Positions 16,273 to 24,538 of a stretch of 44,968 nucleotides of DNA are shown here, piece by piece. The notes below the pieces were generated by a model. It saw only the letters and a list, made by a program, of their open reading frames with translations. It was not told the DNA's origin and ran no database searches. The position numbers and the translations under genes were made by a program. The stretch's first letter is position 1; each line of letters begins with the position of its first letter. The DNA is from JBDHZU01 sp039812085 (GTDB lineage Bacteria; Actinomycetota; Actinomycetes; S36-B12; UBA10799): assembly GCA_039812085.1 (NCBI GenBank), contig JBDHZU010000003.1:1-44968 (forward strand), given 5' to 3'.

Positions 16273-18525
16273 TTAACCGTTAACGGTTCGTCCACCCACA
16301 AGTTCGATCAAGGCATCGACCAGTCGGTCCACATCAGATCGGGTGTTGTAGAGCGCGAATGCCGCTCGTACTGTTCCTTCTACCCCGAAGCGCCGCAGAA
16401 TCGGTTGCGCACAGTGGTGACCGGCACGCACTGCGATTCCACGTTGATCTAGGAAGCTGCCCACATCTTCTGGCTCGTGACCTTCGATGTTGAAAGACAT
16501 CACCGCTGCCTTGTTCTGTGCATTTCCGAAGATGGTCAGACCGGGGACTTCCTTGAGCCGACGAGTGGAGTACTGCAGCAAGTCGTGCTCATGCTCAGCA
16601 ATGGAAGACATTCCGATGGCCTGCAGATAGTCGATCGCGGCACCCAGCCCCACCGCATCCGCGATGCTTCCAGTGCCAGCTTCGAATCGCCACGGTGGCT
16701 TTTGATACGTGGTGCGATCGAAGTAGACCTTGTCGATCATGTTGCCGCCACCCTGCCAGGGAGGCATGTCATCCAGGAACTCGCTCTTGCCCCACACCAC
16801 ACCGATGCCAGTAGGAGCAAACATCTTGTGCCCGGAGAACACGTAGAAATCGCAACCCAATTCCTGCACATCGACTGGCATGTGCAAAATGCCTTGCGCA
16901 CCATCGAGGATGACCGGAACCTCGTGGCGGTGAGCGATCTCGATCATCTCTTTAGCCGGCGTGATGGTTCCCAGAGCGTTGGATACCTGGGTAAATGAGA
17001 CCAGTTTGGTGCGATCAGTGATGAGTCGTTCAAATTCCGACAGGATCACTTGACCGGTGTCATCGACGGGGGCCACCTTTAAGGTCGCACCCTTACGACG
17101 ACACAACATCTGCCACGGAACGATGTTCGCGTGATGTTCCAGCCAACTAATGACGACCTCGTCACCTTCGCCCACGCGTTGCTCGCCAATGGTGTTGGCC
17201 AGCAGGTTCATCCCCTCGGTGGTGCCACGTACCCACACAACCTCGTCCGCTGACGGGGCGTTGATGAAGGCCCGGACTTTGTCGCGGGCACCTTCGTAGG
17301 CATCGGTTGCCCGGCCAGCAAGCGTGTGTGCAGTGCGGTGCACATTGGAGTTCTCGTGTTCGTAGAAATACGAGATTCGATCGATGACCTGCTGCGGTTT
17401 CTGTGAGGTTGCGCCATTGTCCAACCAGACGAGTTCTTGACCATTGATGCGCTCGGACAGGATCGGGAAGTCCTTGCGCGCTTGTTCGGGATTGAAGCCA
17501 GTGCTTGTTTGCGGCAATTCCAGATCGCTGGCGTGCTCCGGCTCAGTATTGGCCGCCAACAGATTAGGGGCAAAGACATATCCGTCAGAGTCAGCGTGCT
17601 CATCGGTCACCGATGACTCAACGACTGACCCATGCAATGCAACTCGATCTGGGGCGGCAGTGGACTCGTGAATCGTTGCGTCCTTGCCAAAGGTCGCTTC
17701 TGTCGAAGCAGCCTCAACCGGTTCGTGCACGTTGGGTTCTTCTACCGTGTCCGCTGCATGATCGGTGTAGCGCAGCAGATCGGAGATAGCGGGATCAACA
17801 ACGTGTTCCCCCGTGAACTCCGACGCGATGGCTGCGAACTCATCAGAGGCAACAGCTTGCGCCGCTTCGTCTCCTAGACCCTCATCGTCAACACCGGCAT
17901 AGTCCCGAACTGCTTCGTACTTGCTCTGCAGAAACGGATGGTCACCGGCAACTGCATCGACTGCCTGCTGCTCATTGGTGGGAGTTTCTGCAGCCTTGCC
18001 CAACAGTGTGGTGACGTCCAACCCATCAGTTAGTTCGTCGGGTAGGGAGAACCCATCAGGAAGGACCGAACTGACACTCAGTTCTGTCGATTCAGTCGAT
18101 TGCTCAGCCAGCTCGTCTCCGGTGGTCGGAACCGAATAGCTACCGCCGGTCAAAGCGGACAGCCCAGAAAGACTCCCCAGGTCGTCCAGACTCGTGCCAA
18201 CGTCGAACGGATCAGACACGTTCTCGCTGTCGACTACTCCCAAGCCAAGGGCACCGGTACTGGTGGTGCCTAGTGATGGCGCGCCAGGAACCGCCGTGGT
18301 TCCCAGATCAGCAACCGTCGACAACGAGTTTTCCTCCACCAGTTCCGATGTTGGATCAACCGGAGCTGACTGCTCCCCGGCATCGACTGCCGGTTGCAGA
18401 GCATGGAAGAACTCGTTGGCGATGGTGGCCAAAGACTCAGGAGTGAATGGCCCAGTCTCAGCGGGTTGCGTCGTCACCGATCCGCTGACTGCCTCAACTG
18501 GGTCAGTGGAATCACTTGTACTCAT
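16273..18525 (-). CDS. SufS-type cysteine desulfurase with long N-terminal encapsulin-targeting arm
   Basis: A 750-residue protein from the ATG at 18525; the longer frame to 18588 only reads through the end of the shell gene in another frame. Residues from about 343 onward form a complete group II cysteine desulfurase: LDNGATSQKP, the PLP lysine (about 567) in SGHKMFAPTG, and the persulfide cysteine (about 705) in AGHHCAQP. It releases sulfur from cysteine as a persulfide, leaving alanine. The first 340 or so residues are acidic, Ser/Thr/Gly-rich and probably disordered. In Family 2A encapsulin systems such an arm directs the enzyme into the shell. The short motif LATIANEF (32-39) recurs as FAAIASEF (230-237). 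The start overlaps the shell gene by 14 bases. No sufBCD genes are near. Confidence 0.9.
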   Translation of the reverse strand: MSTSDSTDPVEAVSGSVTTQPAETGPFTPESLATIANEFFHALQPAVDAGEQSAPVDPTSELVEENSLSTVADLGTTAVPGAPSLGTTSTGALGLGVVDSENVSDPFDVGTSLDDLGSLSGLSALTGGSYSVPTTGDELAEQSTESTELSVSSVLPDGFSLPDELTDGLDVTTLLGKAAETPTNEQQAVDAVAGDHPFLQSKYEAVRDYAGVDDEGLGDEAAQAVASDEFAAIASEFTGEHVVDPAISDLLRYTDHAADTVEEPNVHEPVEAASTEATFGKDATIHESTAAPDRVALHGSVVESSVTDEHADSDGYVFAPNLLAANTEPEHASDLELPQTSTGFNPEQARKDFPILSERINGQELVWLDNGATSQKPQQVIDRISYFYEHENSNVHRTAHTLAGRATDAYEGARDKVRAFINAPSADEVVWVRGTTEGMNLLANTIGEQRVGEGDEVVISWLEHHANIVPWQMLCRRKGATLKVAPVDDTGQVILSEFERLITDRTKLVSFTQVSNALGTITPAKEMIEIAHRHEVPVILDGAQGILHMPVDVQELGCDFYVFSGHKMFAPTGIGVVWGKSEFLDDMPPWQGGGNMIDKVYFDRTTYQKPPWRFEAGTGSIADAVGLGAAIDYLQAIGMSSIAEHEHDLLQYSTRRLKEVPGLTIFGNAQNKAAVMSFNIEGHEPEDVGSFLDQRGIAVRAGHHCAQPILRRFGVEGTVRAAFALYNTRSDVDRLVDALIELVGGRTVNG

Positions 18526-19441
18526 GGTAGTGATCAACCTCGACGCCCTCGAGCACAGCGAGCGCATCGTCGGTATGAACAGCTGCACTGCAGTACAGCG
18601 AAATCAAGTAGGAGGCTTGAGCCTTCTGATTGATCCCCATGAAGCGAACAGACAGACTCGGATTGACTTCTCCGGCCACACCAGGCTGGAACAATCCGAC
18701 GACACCCTGCTTTTCTGCACCGGCACGGACCAACAGGATGTTGGTCTTGTTGCTCTTCACTTCGATCTTGTCCGACGGAACGATCGGAATCCCGCGCCAG
18801 GTGATGAACTGCGCACCGAGCAGATTGACCGATACCGGTGGGACACCGCGCTTGGTGCACTCGCGACCGAATGCAGCAATCGCCGCGGGGTGAGCCAGGA
18901 AGAACGTCGGTGCCTTCCAGACCTTGGTGATCAGTTCGTCCAGATCGTCAGGAGTAGGTGCCCCACCCCGAGTCTTGATGCGCTGATCTTTGACTGCCTG
19001 GTTCAGCAGGCCGTACTCCTCGTTGTTGATGAGCTGGTGCTCTTGACGTTCCTTGATGCGCTCGACCGATAGGCGCAGTTGCTCGCGCACTTGATCGTGC
19101 GGAGAGCGGAACAAGTCGGAGACGCGGGTCTGAACCTCGACGGTGGTGGTCACCGTGTTCAACACATATTCACGGGGCTCTTCTTCATAGGTGACCGACG
19201 ACAACGGCAGATCGGAGTCAGCCTCTGGATCGCACTGGATGTCCTTGGCATCACTGCCGCCTGGATCGACAACTCGGTTGACGCGGTACACACCAGCTTC
19301 AACTGGGTGCCACTCCAACAGGTTCACCAAGTAGCGAGGGGTGATTCCTTGCCACTGCGGGACGCTCTTGGTTGTTGTCGCGAGCTTGCGGGCTGCTGCT
19401 TCTGTCAGTTGACCAGTGGCGACCTGGTTCTTCGCTGCCAT
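18512..19441 (-). CDS. Family 2A encapsulin shell protein (SrpI-like)
   Basis: A 309-residue protein of HK97-like fold. Supporting signs are its length, the segments YEEEPREYVLNTVTTTVEVQ (E-loop-like region), DLFRSPHDQVREQLRLSVERIKERQEH, FFLAHPAAIAAFGREC, NLLGAQFITWRGIPIVPSDK and the C-terminal YLISLYCSAAVHTDDALAVLEGVE. These agree with SrpI of Synechococcus and the mycobacterial major membrane protein I family as I remember them. Copies assemble into a hollow icosahedral compartment with the desulfurase inside; the immediate downstream overlap with that gene is the diagnostic context. GGAAGG precedes the ATG. The divergent permease starts 145 bases away. It is unlikely to be a prophage capsid because no portal, protease, terminase or tail genes are present. 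Confidence 0.88.
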   Translation of the reverse strand: MAAKNQVATGQLTEAAARKLATTTKSVPQWQGITPRYLVNLLEWHPVEAGVYRVNRVVDPGGSDAKDIQCDPEADSDLPLSSVTYEEEPREYVLNTVTTTVEVQTRVSDLFRSPHDQVREQLRLSVERIKERQEHQLINNEEYGLLNQAVKDQRIKTRGGAPTPDDLDELITKVWKAPTFFLAHPAAIAAFGRECTKRGVPPVSVNLLGAQFITWRGIPIVPSDKIEVKSNKTNILLVRAGAEKQGVVGLFQPGVAGEVNPSLSVRFMGINQKAQASYLISLYCSAAVHTDDALAVLEGVEVDHYHEYK

Positions 19442-19493
19442 CTGATGCTTCCTTCCGAGTGGCTATCTATGGTAATCCGGTGGGTTTTATAGC

Positions 19494-19511
19494 TTTACTG
19501 TATTCAGTTAA
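19494..19511. promoter_or_regulatory. Imperfect palindrome in the encapsulin/permease divergent promoter region
   Basis: An 18-base imperfect palindrome, TTTACTGTATTCAGTTAA, is centred in the 145-base gap between the divergent shell and permease genes, with 14 of 18 positions symmetrical. Read on the minus strand it lies about 55 bases before the shell start codon, next to AT-rich candidate -10 sequences. It could be the site of a shared regulator. It does not match the actinobacterial LexA box and I cannot assign a regulator. Confidence 0.35.
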
Positions 19512-19586
19512 CCAGCCGTGGTCACGACGTTGCCAGTCCAAAACGGCAAATTGTCCACCAATCGCCATCAAGGAGTCCGATGCCCG

Positions 19587-21053
19587 ATGACTGATGAGCC
19601 ATCAACATCAACGGGCACCGATCCGAAGGCTACTCCCGCCAGCGACGAGATGTTCGAGCTAGAACAAGCGGGCTACGCCAAAACGTTGGAGCACCGTCAT
19701 CTGCAAATGATGGCGCTGGGCGGCGCTATTGGAACCGGATTGTTCCTGGGAGCTGGTGCCCGACTACATACCGCTGGGCCGATCTTGGCTCTGCTGTACG
19801 CGCTCTGCGGAGTGGTGGTCTTCTTCGTTGTCCGGGCATTGGCCGAACTCGTGCTGTATCGCCCAAGCTCTGGATCCTTCGTCTCGTACTCCCGACAATT
19901 CCTCGGTGAGCGGGCAGCATTCGTCGCAGGCTGGATGTACTTCGTGCTCTGGGCATTCGCCGGAATCGCGGACATCACCGCTGTTGCGCTCTATGCCAAG
20001 TACTGGTCGGTGTTCGGATCAATCCCGCAGTGGGTGATCGCCCTCGGCGCACTTGTTTGCGTGCTCATCGTGAATTTGGTGTCGGCCCGGGCCTTCGGTG
20101 AGATCGAGTTCTGGGCAGCGGGAATCAAGGTGGTCGCGCTAGGAGTTTTCCTCGCCATCGGGATCTACTTCATCGTGACCCGCAAACCTGTGGATGGCGA
20201 GATTCCCGGCATACATCTGATCGCAGAAAATGGCGGCTGGGTTCCGCATGGTCTGCTGCCTGCACTGCTGGTGATTCCCGGGGTCGTGTTCGCATACTCA
20301 TCATTGGAATTGGTCTCGGTAGCAGCCGGCGAGACTCGCGATCCCGCCAAGGTCGTCCCGAAAGCGACAAACGCCGTGGTGTGGCGACTCGGAATCTTCT
20401 ATGTCGGTTCCGTTTTGTTGTTGGCGCTGCTCCTGCCGTGGTCGGCCTATTCGGCCGACGAAAGCCCCTTCGTCACGTTCTTCTCAGCGATTGGAGTTCC
20501 AGCGGCGGGCAGCATCATGAACTTCGTCGTCATCACCGCTGCACTGTCCAGCGTGAACTCTGGCCTATTCGCCACTGGACGGATTCTGCGGACGATGGCC
20601 ACGACCGGATCGGCGCCGCGTCGATGGTCGGCGATGTCTGGACATCACGTCCCCGCACGAGCAATCGGAGTCGTCTGCGCAGCGTACGTGCTGGGCATCG
20701 TGCTCAACCTGGTGGTGCCACAGCAAGCGTTCGAGGTAGTCCTCAACTTCGCGGCACTAGGGATTCTGAGTACCTGGGCGTTCACGTTGTTGTCTCATCT
20801 GGCGTTCCTTCGAGCGGCAAAGAAGGGCCTGGTGACTCGTCCAGCCTTCCGAATGCCAGGAGCGCCATACGTCAACTGGATTCTCTTGGCGTTCTTAGTC
20901 GGCGTCTTGGTCCTCATGTGGTTCGACTGGCCAGTTGGTCGAATCACGGTCATCGCGATCATTCCGATCGCTGTGTTGCTGTGGATCGGTATTCAACTCA
21001 CCGAACGCAAGGCTCGATCGAACGATGACTACATCGGTGGGAAGCCGTCGTAG
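19587..21053 (+). CDS. Amino acid permease, AAT/GABA-permease family (APC superfamily)
   Basis: A 488-residue, 12-helix secondary transporter. The N-terminal HRHLQMMALGGAIGTGLFLGAG is the helix 1 signature of the amino acid transporter (AAT) family, which includes AnsP, GabP, CycA and AroP. The motif VFAYSSLELVSVAAGETRDP follows in helix 6. It imports an amino acid with protons; the substrate is undetermined. The ATG at 19587 is preferred because AAGGAG lies 11 bases upstream; the longer frame to 19518 has no such site. It is divergent from the encapsulin operon, so supply of cysteine or a related amino acid is a testable idea. Its last 25 bases overlap the end of dnaB on the other strand. 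Confidence 0.87.
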   Translation: MTDEPSTSTGTDPKATPASDEMFELEQAGYAKTLEHRHLQMMALGGAIGTGLFLGAGARLHTAGPILALLYALCGVVVFFVVRALAELVLYRPSSGSFVSYSRQFLGERAAFVAGWMYFVLWAFAGIADITAVALYAKYWSVFGSIPQWVIALGALVCVLIVNLVSARAFGEIEFWAAGIKVVALGVFLAIGIYFIVTRKPVDGEIPGIHLIAENGGWVPHGLLPALLVIPGVVFAYSSLELVSVAAGETRDPAKVVPKATNAVVWRLGIFYVGSVLLLALLLPWSAYSADESPFVTFFSAIGVPAAGSIMNFVVITAALSSVNSGLFATGRILRTMATTGSAPRRWSAMSGHHVPARAIGVVCAAYVLGIVLNLVVPQQAFEVVLNFAALGILSTWAFTLLSHLAFLRAAKKGLVTRPAFRMPGAPYVNWILLAFLVGVLVLMWFDWPVGRITVIAIIPIAVLLWIGIQLTERKARSNDDYIGGKPS

Positions 21054-22411
21054 GAATCCACGAATCGTGAGTAGTGGCCCTGGAACACCGTGGTGATGGT
21101 TCGCGTCGGACCGTTACGGTGCTTGGCCACGTTGAAGTCAGCTTCGCCGGGACGGTCTTCCTTGTTGTAGACATCTGGACGGTGCAACAGGATGACCATG
21201 TCGGCGTCCTGCTCAATAGCGCCAGATTCACGCAAGTCCGACATCATCGGAACCTTCTCAGTGCGCTGCTCAGGTCCACGGTTCAACTGGCTGATCGCGA
21301 TAACCGGAACGCCGAGTTCCTTGGCCATCAATTTCAGCGAGCGAGAGAACTCGGACACTTCCATTTGACGGGACTCGACCTTCTTGCCGCTGGTCATCAA
21401 CTGCAGGTAGTCGATCACGACAAGGCGTAGGTCGTGTTGCTGGGCAAGGCGACGGCACTTTGCCCGGATTTCCATCAACGTCAGGTTGGGCGAATCATCG
21501 ATGAACAGCGGAGCGCCGTCCATCTCTGCCTGCACATTGGCCAACTTCATCCAGTCGTCGTCACTCATCCGACCATTTCGGAGATTGCCGAGCTTGACCT
21601 TGGCCTCGGCGGAGAGCAGACGCATCATGATCTCGGTGTGATCCATTTCCAACGAGAAGATCGCCGAAGTCAATCGGTTCTTGATCGCCGCATTGCGTGC
21701 AATGTCCAGGCCGAGGGTGGACTTACCCATCGCCGGACGGGCCGCGATAACCACCATCTGGCCAGGCTGCAGACCGTTCGTTAGCTCGTCGAGATCGCGG
21801 AATCCGGTGGGGACTCCGACCATCTGGCCGCTTCCGTCCGAGATGGCTTCGAGATGCTGGATCACTCCTGGCATCAAGGTGTCGATCGGCTGGTAGTCCT
21901 CGGCCTTGTTCTCATTGGTGATGTTGAAGACCTCGGTCTGGGCCATCTCCACCAGTGCATTGACCTCGCCCTCAGCGGAATAGGCCATCTGCGAGATTCG
22001 AGTGCCGGCTTCGATCAGGTGCCGCAGGACTGCTTGCTCATTAACGATCTTGGCGTAGTAGGCAGCGCTGGAAGCGTTGGGAACGCTTGAAGTCAGCGTG
22101 TGCAGGTAAGGGGCTCCGCCGATACGCGCCAGGGCACCGGTCTTGGCCAACTCGTCAGCAATGGTGATCGCATCGACGGGCTCACCGCGTTCGTAGACCT
22201 TGGAGATTGCTTCATGGATGGTCTGGTGCTTGGGCTGGTACCAGTCATTGGACCGAAGGATTCCCTGCACGTCACCGATAGCGTCAACGGATAACAACAT
22301 CGCGCCGAGGGTGCACTGTTCGGCAAACAAATCCTGGGGTGGAACCCGACCGGGAACTGCTGACCCAGCACTCGATGATCCAGAGCCCAGGTCCACCTCA
22401 GTCGCGGTCAT
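21029..22411 (-). CDS. dnaB: Replicative DNA helicase DnaB
   Basis: A 460-residue hexameric 5'-3' helicase that unwinds the replication fork. The N-terminal DnaB domain (about 22-130, QDLFAEQCTLGAML) is followed by a RecA-like ATPase with Walker A ARPAMGKST (224-232), Walker B LVVIDYLQLM and the sensor/arginine-finger region AISQLNRGPEQR. No intein interrupts the sequence, although actinobacterial dnaB genes often carry one at Walker A. The gene is separated from rplI by the ptpA and M14 genes rather than following it directly as in many genomes. Its 3' end overlaps the amino acid permease by 25 bases, tail to tail. Confidence 0.95.
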   Translation of the reverse strand: MTATEVDLGSGSSSAGSAVPGRVPPQDLFAEQCTLGAMLLSVDAIGDVQGILRSNDWYQPKHQTIHEAISKVYERGEPVDAITIADELAKTGALARIGGAPYLHTLTSSVPNASSAAYYAKIVNEQAVLRHLIEAGTRISQMAYSAEGEVNALVEMAQTEVFNITNENKAEDYQPIDTLMPGVIQHLEAISDGSGQMVGVPTGFRDLDELTNGLQPGQMVVIAARPAMGKSTLGLDIARNAAIKNRLTSAIFSLEMDHTEIMMRLLSAEAKVKLGNLRNGRMSDDDWMKLANVQAEMDGAPLFIDDSPNLTLMEIRAKCRRLAQQHDLRLVVIDYLQLMTSGKKVESRQMEVSEFSRSLKLMAKELGVPVIAISQLNRGPEQRTEKVPMMSDLRESGAIEQDADMVILLHRPDVYNKEDRPGEADFNVAKHRNGPTRTITTVFQGHYSRFVDSYDGFPPM

Positions 22412-22474
22412 GGGATGTGTCTATCGGTCACCTCTGACAGCCCGCAGCAACTGCACAGAATTGCCGCAGCGCCC

Positions 22475-22540
22475 TGTGGATGCACTGGTGGACAGGGTGT
22501 GGAACAGGCCGGGCGACACGCCCGAACGATCTGTGGACGT
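22475..22540 (+). promoter_or_regulatory. Three degenerate DnaA-box-like TGTGGA sites upstream of dnaB
   Basis: Same-orientation TGTGGA hexamers occur at 22475-22480, 22498-22503 and 22532-22537. With their following three bases they match the TGTGGATAA/TGTGGACAA DnaA box at six or seven of nine positions. They lie in the 317-base non-coding stretch 22412-22728, which also holds a 6-bp hairpin at 22510-22524. The matches are weak and this is not an origin by itself; a DnaA-responsive promoter is possible. Confidence 0.25.
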
Positions 22541-22570
22541 CATGGGGATCGACCCAAAAACGATCTCCCA

Positions 22571-22645
22571 CACCCCACTTTCACCTGCGCAAATACAATT
22601 CACACCTTGTGGGTAGAAAGAAATACGCCGGTGGAAATTGGGGTG
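22571..22645. repeat. Long imperfect inverted repeat between dnaB and ptpA
   Basis: The arm 22571-22585 pairs with 22630-22645 through 14 base pairs with one mismatch and one bulged base. The 44-base interior contains a smaller CACA/TGTG hairpin (22601-22611). It lies in the gap between divergent dnaB and ptpA, so it may fold in the 5' leader of either transcript or bind a regulator. No known RNA family is recognised. Confidence 0.4.
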
Positions 22646-22728
22646 AGCACACGGTTAACGCCTATTGACCGTATGTTCACAAACCCAGCCGATGCGGCCA
22701 GTCCCTCCCCACCAGCTACCGTGCAGAG

Positions 22729-23232
22729 ATGCCCGATAAGACATTCGTCGTGACCGTTGTGTGTTTGGGAAACATCTGCCGCTCACCGATGGGGGCAGCA
22801 GTACTTCGTCGTCGTTTTGATGACGAGGGGTTGTCCCAGGCGGTCACAGTCACCTCTGCAGGTACATCTGCTTGGCACGTGGGGGATTCGGCAGATCGGC
22901 GAGCAGCAGCCACCCTAGTTGCGGCTGGCTACGACGACTCTCACAGTGCCCAGCATTTCGATGAAGAGATGCTGCGTGACTCGGACTTGGTCGTCGTTAT
23001 GGATGAATCAAACTTGGCAGATGCGCAGGACTTGTCAACGTCTACCGGCATCGAACGAGACATCCGACTGTTCCGCTCTTTTGATCCAGCCCTTGATGCG
23101 CGCGACGACCAGCAGGTTCCAGATCCGTACTACGGCTCAGCGGCGGGATTCGAACGGGTCTTGTCGATGATCGAAGATGCTTCAGACGGTGTCGTCGAGC
23201 ATGTTCGTACTGCGCTCAACGAATCGGGCTAG
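22729..23232 (+). CDS. Low-molecular-weight protein-tyrosine phosphatase
   Basis: A 167-residue cytoplasmic phosphatase. The N-terminal P-loop CLGNICRSP is the Cx5R(S/T) signature with the nucleophilic cysteine and arginine, and DPYYG near the C-terminus supplies the general-acid aspartate. The length is typical for PtpA/YwlE-type enzymes, which remove phosphate from tyrosine (or, in some relatives, arginine) of proteins. No tyrosine kinase or capsule gene lies beside it, so the substrate is unknown. The gene faces the M14 peptidase, with six bases between the stop codons, leaving no room for a separate terminator. Confidence 0.93.
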   Translation: MPDKTFVVTVVCLGNICRSPMGAAVLRRRFDDEGLSQAVTVTSAGTSAWHVGDSADRRAAATLVAAGYDDSHSAQHFDEEMLRDSDLVVVMDESNLADAQDLSTSTGIERDIRLFRSFDPALDARDDQQVPDPYYGSAAGFERVLSMIEDASDGVVEHVRTALNESG

Positions 23233-23238
23233 TCACCC

Positions 23239-24066
23239 TTAACGATTGACGTCGCGTACTGAGGTGGCTGCCCATCGAGCAGCGGTTGCGCTGCGCTCGA
23301 CCAAGGCATTGCTTACCGGCCGGGGAAGTTCGACGGTCAGGGCTACTCCCTGTTGAGTGGAGTTGAACCAACCGGTCAACGTCCCGGTGCATACGCCCGT
23401 ACAGGGGAAATCCTTGATGGGCAGCTTGGAGCGCTTCGCAATCCCCCGAACCAATGCCATGGACTTGGCTTGATAACTATCGATGGCATTGCCCGCTTGG
23501 TGATAGACCAAGACAACATCGGGTTTGACCGATGCCAGGAAAGAGACGTAGGCACGAGTCTCCGGTTCGGACATCGCTCGCGGACCCGGGTTGTTGTACC
23601 AGGGCAAACCCATGCCCTTCCAACGATGCGGACTATTGCGATTGAGGTCAACCTTGTGCGCATTACGTCGGGTATTGGCCACGTCCCCGTCTGGGTTCAG
23701 TGACGTGATCAGCCACATAGCCGTGCTCTTAGGTGCGCCAACCTGTGTCAGCCGCTTGATGATCCGCTGACCAGCGCGCTCGTCACCGTGCATGGACCCC
23801 ACGAAGACTGCGACTCGACTTGCCTTGGGATTGCCGTACAGCTTGGCCACGATCTTGCGGCCCTGAACAGACTTACCGATAACGACTTTCCGCTTGACCG
23901 GAGCGGCTGCCCGGACAGCCGCATCGATAGCGGCAACCTGCAGATGCGTTGCCTGCTTGGGTGGAGTTGCCGTCGCGGTCGTGGACAAGGCAACAGATGC
24001 TCCGAGGGCACAAACAAAGCCGCCGACCACTAGTCCGCGGGTGGGCAAGTGATTCGACGGCCTCAT
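23239..24066 (-). CDS. Exported M14-family zinc carboxypeptidase (murein-peptide amidase-like)
   Basis: A 275-residue protein from the ATG at 24066, the start preferred because it gives a proper signal peptide (basic RPSNHLPTR, hydrophobic core, cleavage near ATAT); the longer frame to 24099 runs into rplI. The M14 zinc ligands are SMHGDE (HxxE) and the later His in VYHQAGN, and the catalytic glutamate is in LTVELPR. RNAHKVDLNRN matches the substrate-binding Asn-Arg region. Relatives such as MpaA cleave the gamma-D-Glu-Dap bond of muropeptides, so a role in cell-wall turnover is likely but not proven. It begins 13 bases after rplI on the same strand and may be co-transcribed with the ribosomal genes. 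Confidence 0.85.
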   Translation of the reverse strand: MRPSNHLPTRGLVVGGFVCALGASVALSTTATATPPKQATHLQVAAIDAAVRAAAPVKRKVVIGKSVQGRKIVAKLYGNPKASRVAVFVGSMHGDERAGQRIIKRLTQVGAPKSTAMWLITSLNPDGDVANTRRNAHKVDLNRNSPHRWKGMGLPWYNNPGPRAMSEPETRAYVSFLASVKPDVVLVYHQAGNAIDSYQAKSMALVRGIAKRSKLPIKDFPCTGVCTGTLTGWFNSTQQGVALTVELPRPVSNALVERSATAARWAATSVRDVNR

Positions 24067-24079
24067 TTGTTCGAAGCTA

Positions 24080-24526
24080 TCAGGCAGCAACGACCTCAAT
24101 GGTCACGTCTGCAGATACTTCGGGGTGAAGCTTTACCGCCACTTTGTGGGAACCGACAGTCTTGATCGGCTTGCCCAATTCGATGGAGCGTCGTTCGACC
24201 AGTGGGCCGCCAGCGGCCTTGATCGCATCCGCGACATCGTTGGCCGTGACCGAACCGAACAACTTGCCGGTGTCACCAGCCTTGACTGGCAGATTCACTG
24301 ACAGGTTCTGCAGTTGGTTGCGGACCTCGTTGGCGTGCTCAGCATCGCGGATGGCACGGGCATCACGAGCGCGCTTGATTTGGTCGATCTGCTTCTCGGC
24401 ACCGCGGGTCCACACGATGGCAACGTTGCGGGGAATCAAGAAGTTGCGGGCATATCCGTCCTTGACATCCACGACGTCACCAGCGGCACCCAGGTTGTCG
24501 ACGGGTTGAGTCAAAATCAGCTTCAT
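24080..24526 (-). CDS. rplI: 50S ribosomal protein L9
   Basis: A 148-residue protein with the canonical L9 start MKLILTQPVDNLGAAGDVV followed by KDGYARNFLIPRN, a long central helix and a C-terminal domain ending in VTIEVVAA. It binds 23S rRNA at the base of the L1 stalk and helps maintain frame. It is the fourth gene of the rpsF-ssb-rpsR-rplI operon, 12 bases after rpsR. Confidence 0.96.
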   Translation of the reverse strand: MKLILTQPVDNLGAAGDVVDVKDGYARNFLIPRNVAIVWTRGAEKQIDQIKRARDARAIRDAEHANEVRNQLQNLSVNLPVKAGDTGKLFGSVTANDVADAIKAAGGPLVERRSIELGKPIKTVGSHKVAVKLHPEVSADVTIEVVAA

Positions 24527-24538
24527 CTGTCGGTCCCC

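Noticed and set aside
16275..16288. Perfect 14-bp palindrome at the end of the desulfurase gene
   Set aside because: It overlaps the last codons and stop of the gene and lacks a T-run or promoter context, so I cannot separate it from chance.
18512..19441. HK97-like shell gene as a prophage remnant
   Set aside because: No terminase, portal, protease, tail or integrase gene is nearby, and the overlap with a long-armed cysteine desulfurase is the Family 2A encapsulin context.
21029..22411. Intein in dnaB
   Set aside because: Walker A (ARPAMGKST) and the downstream motifs are contiguous in a 460-residue protein of normal length.
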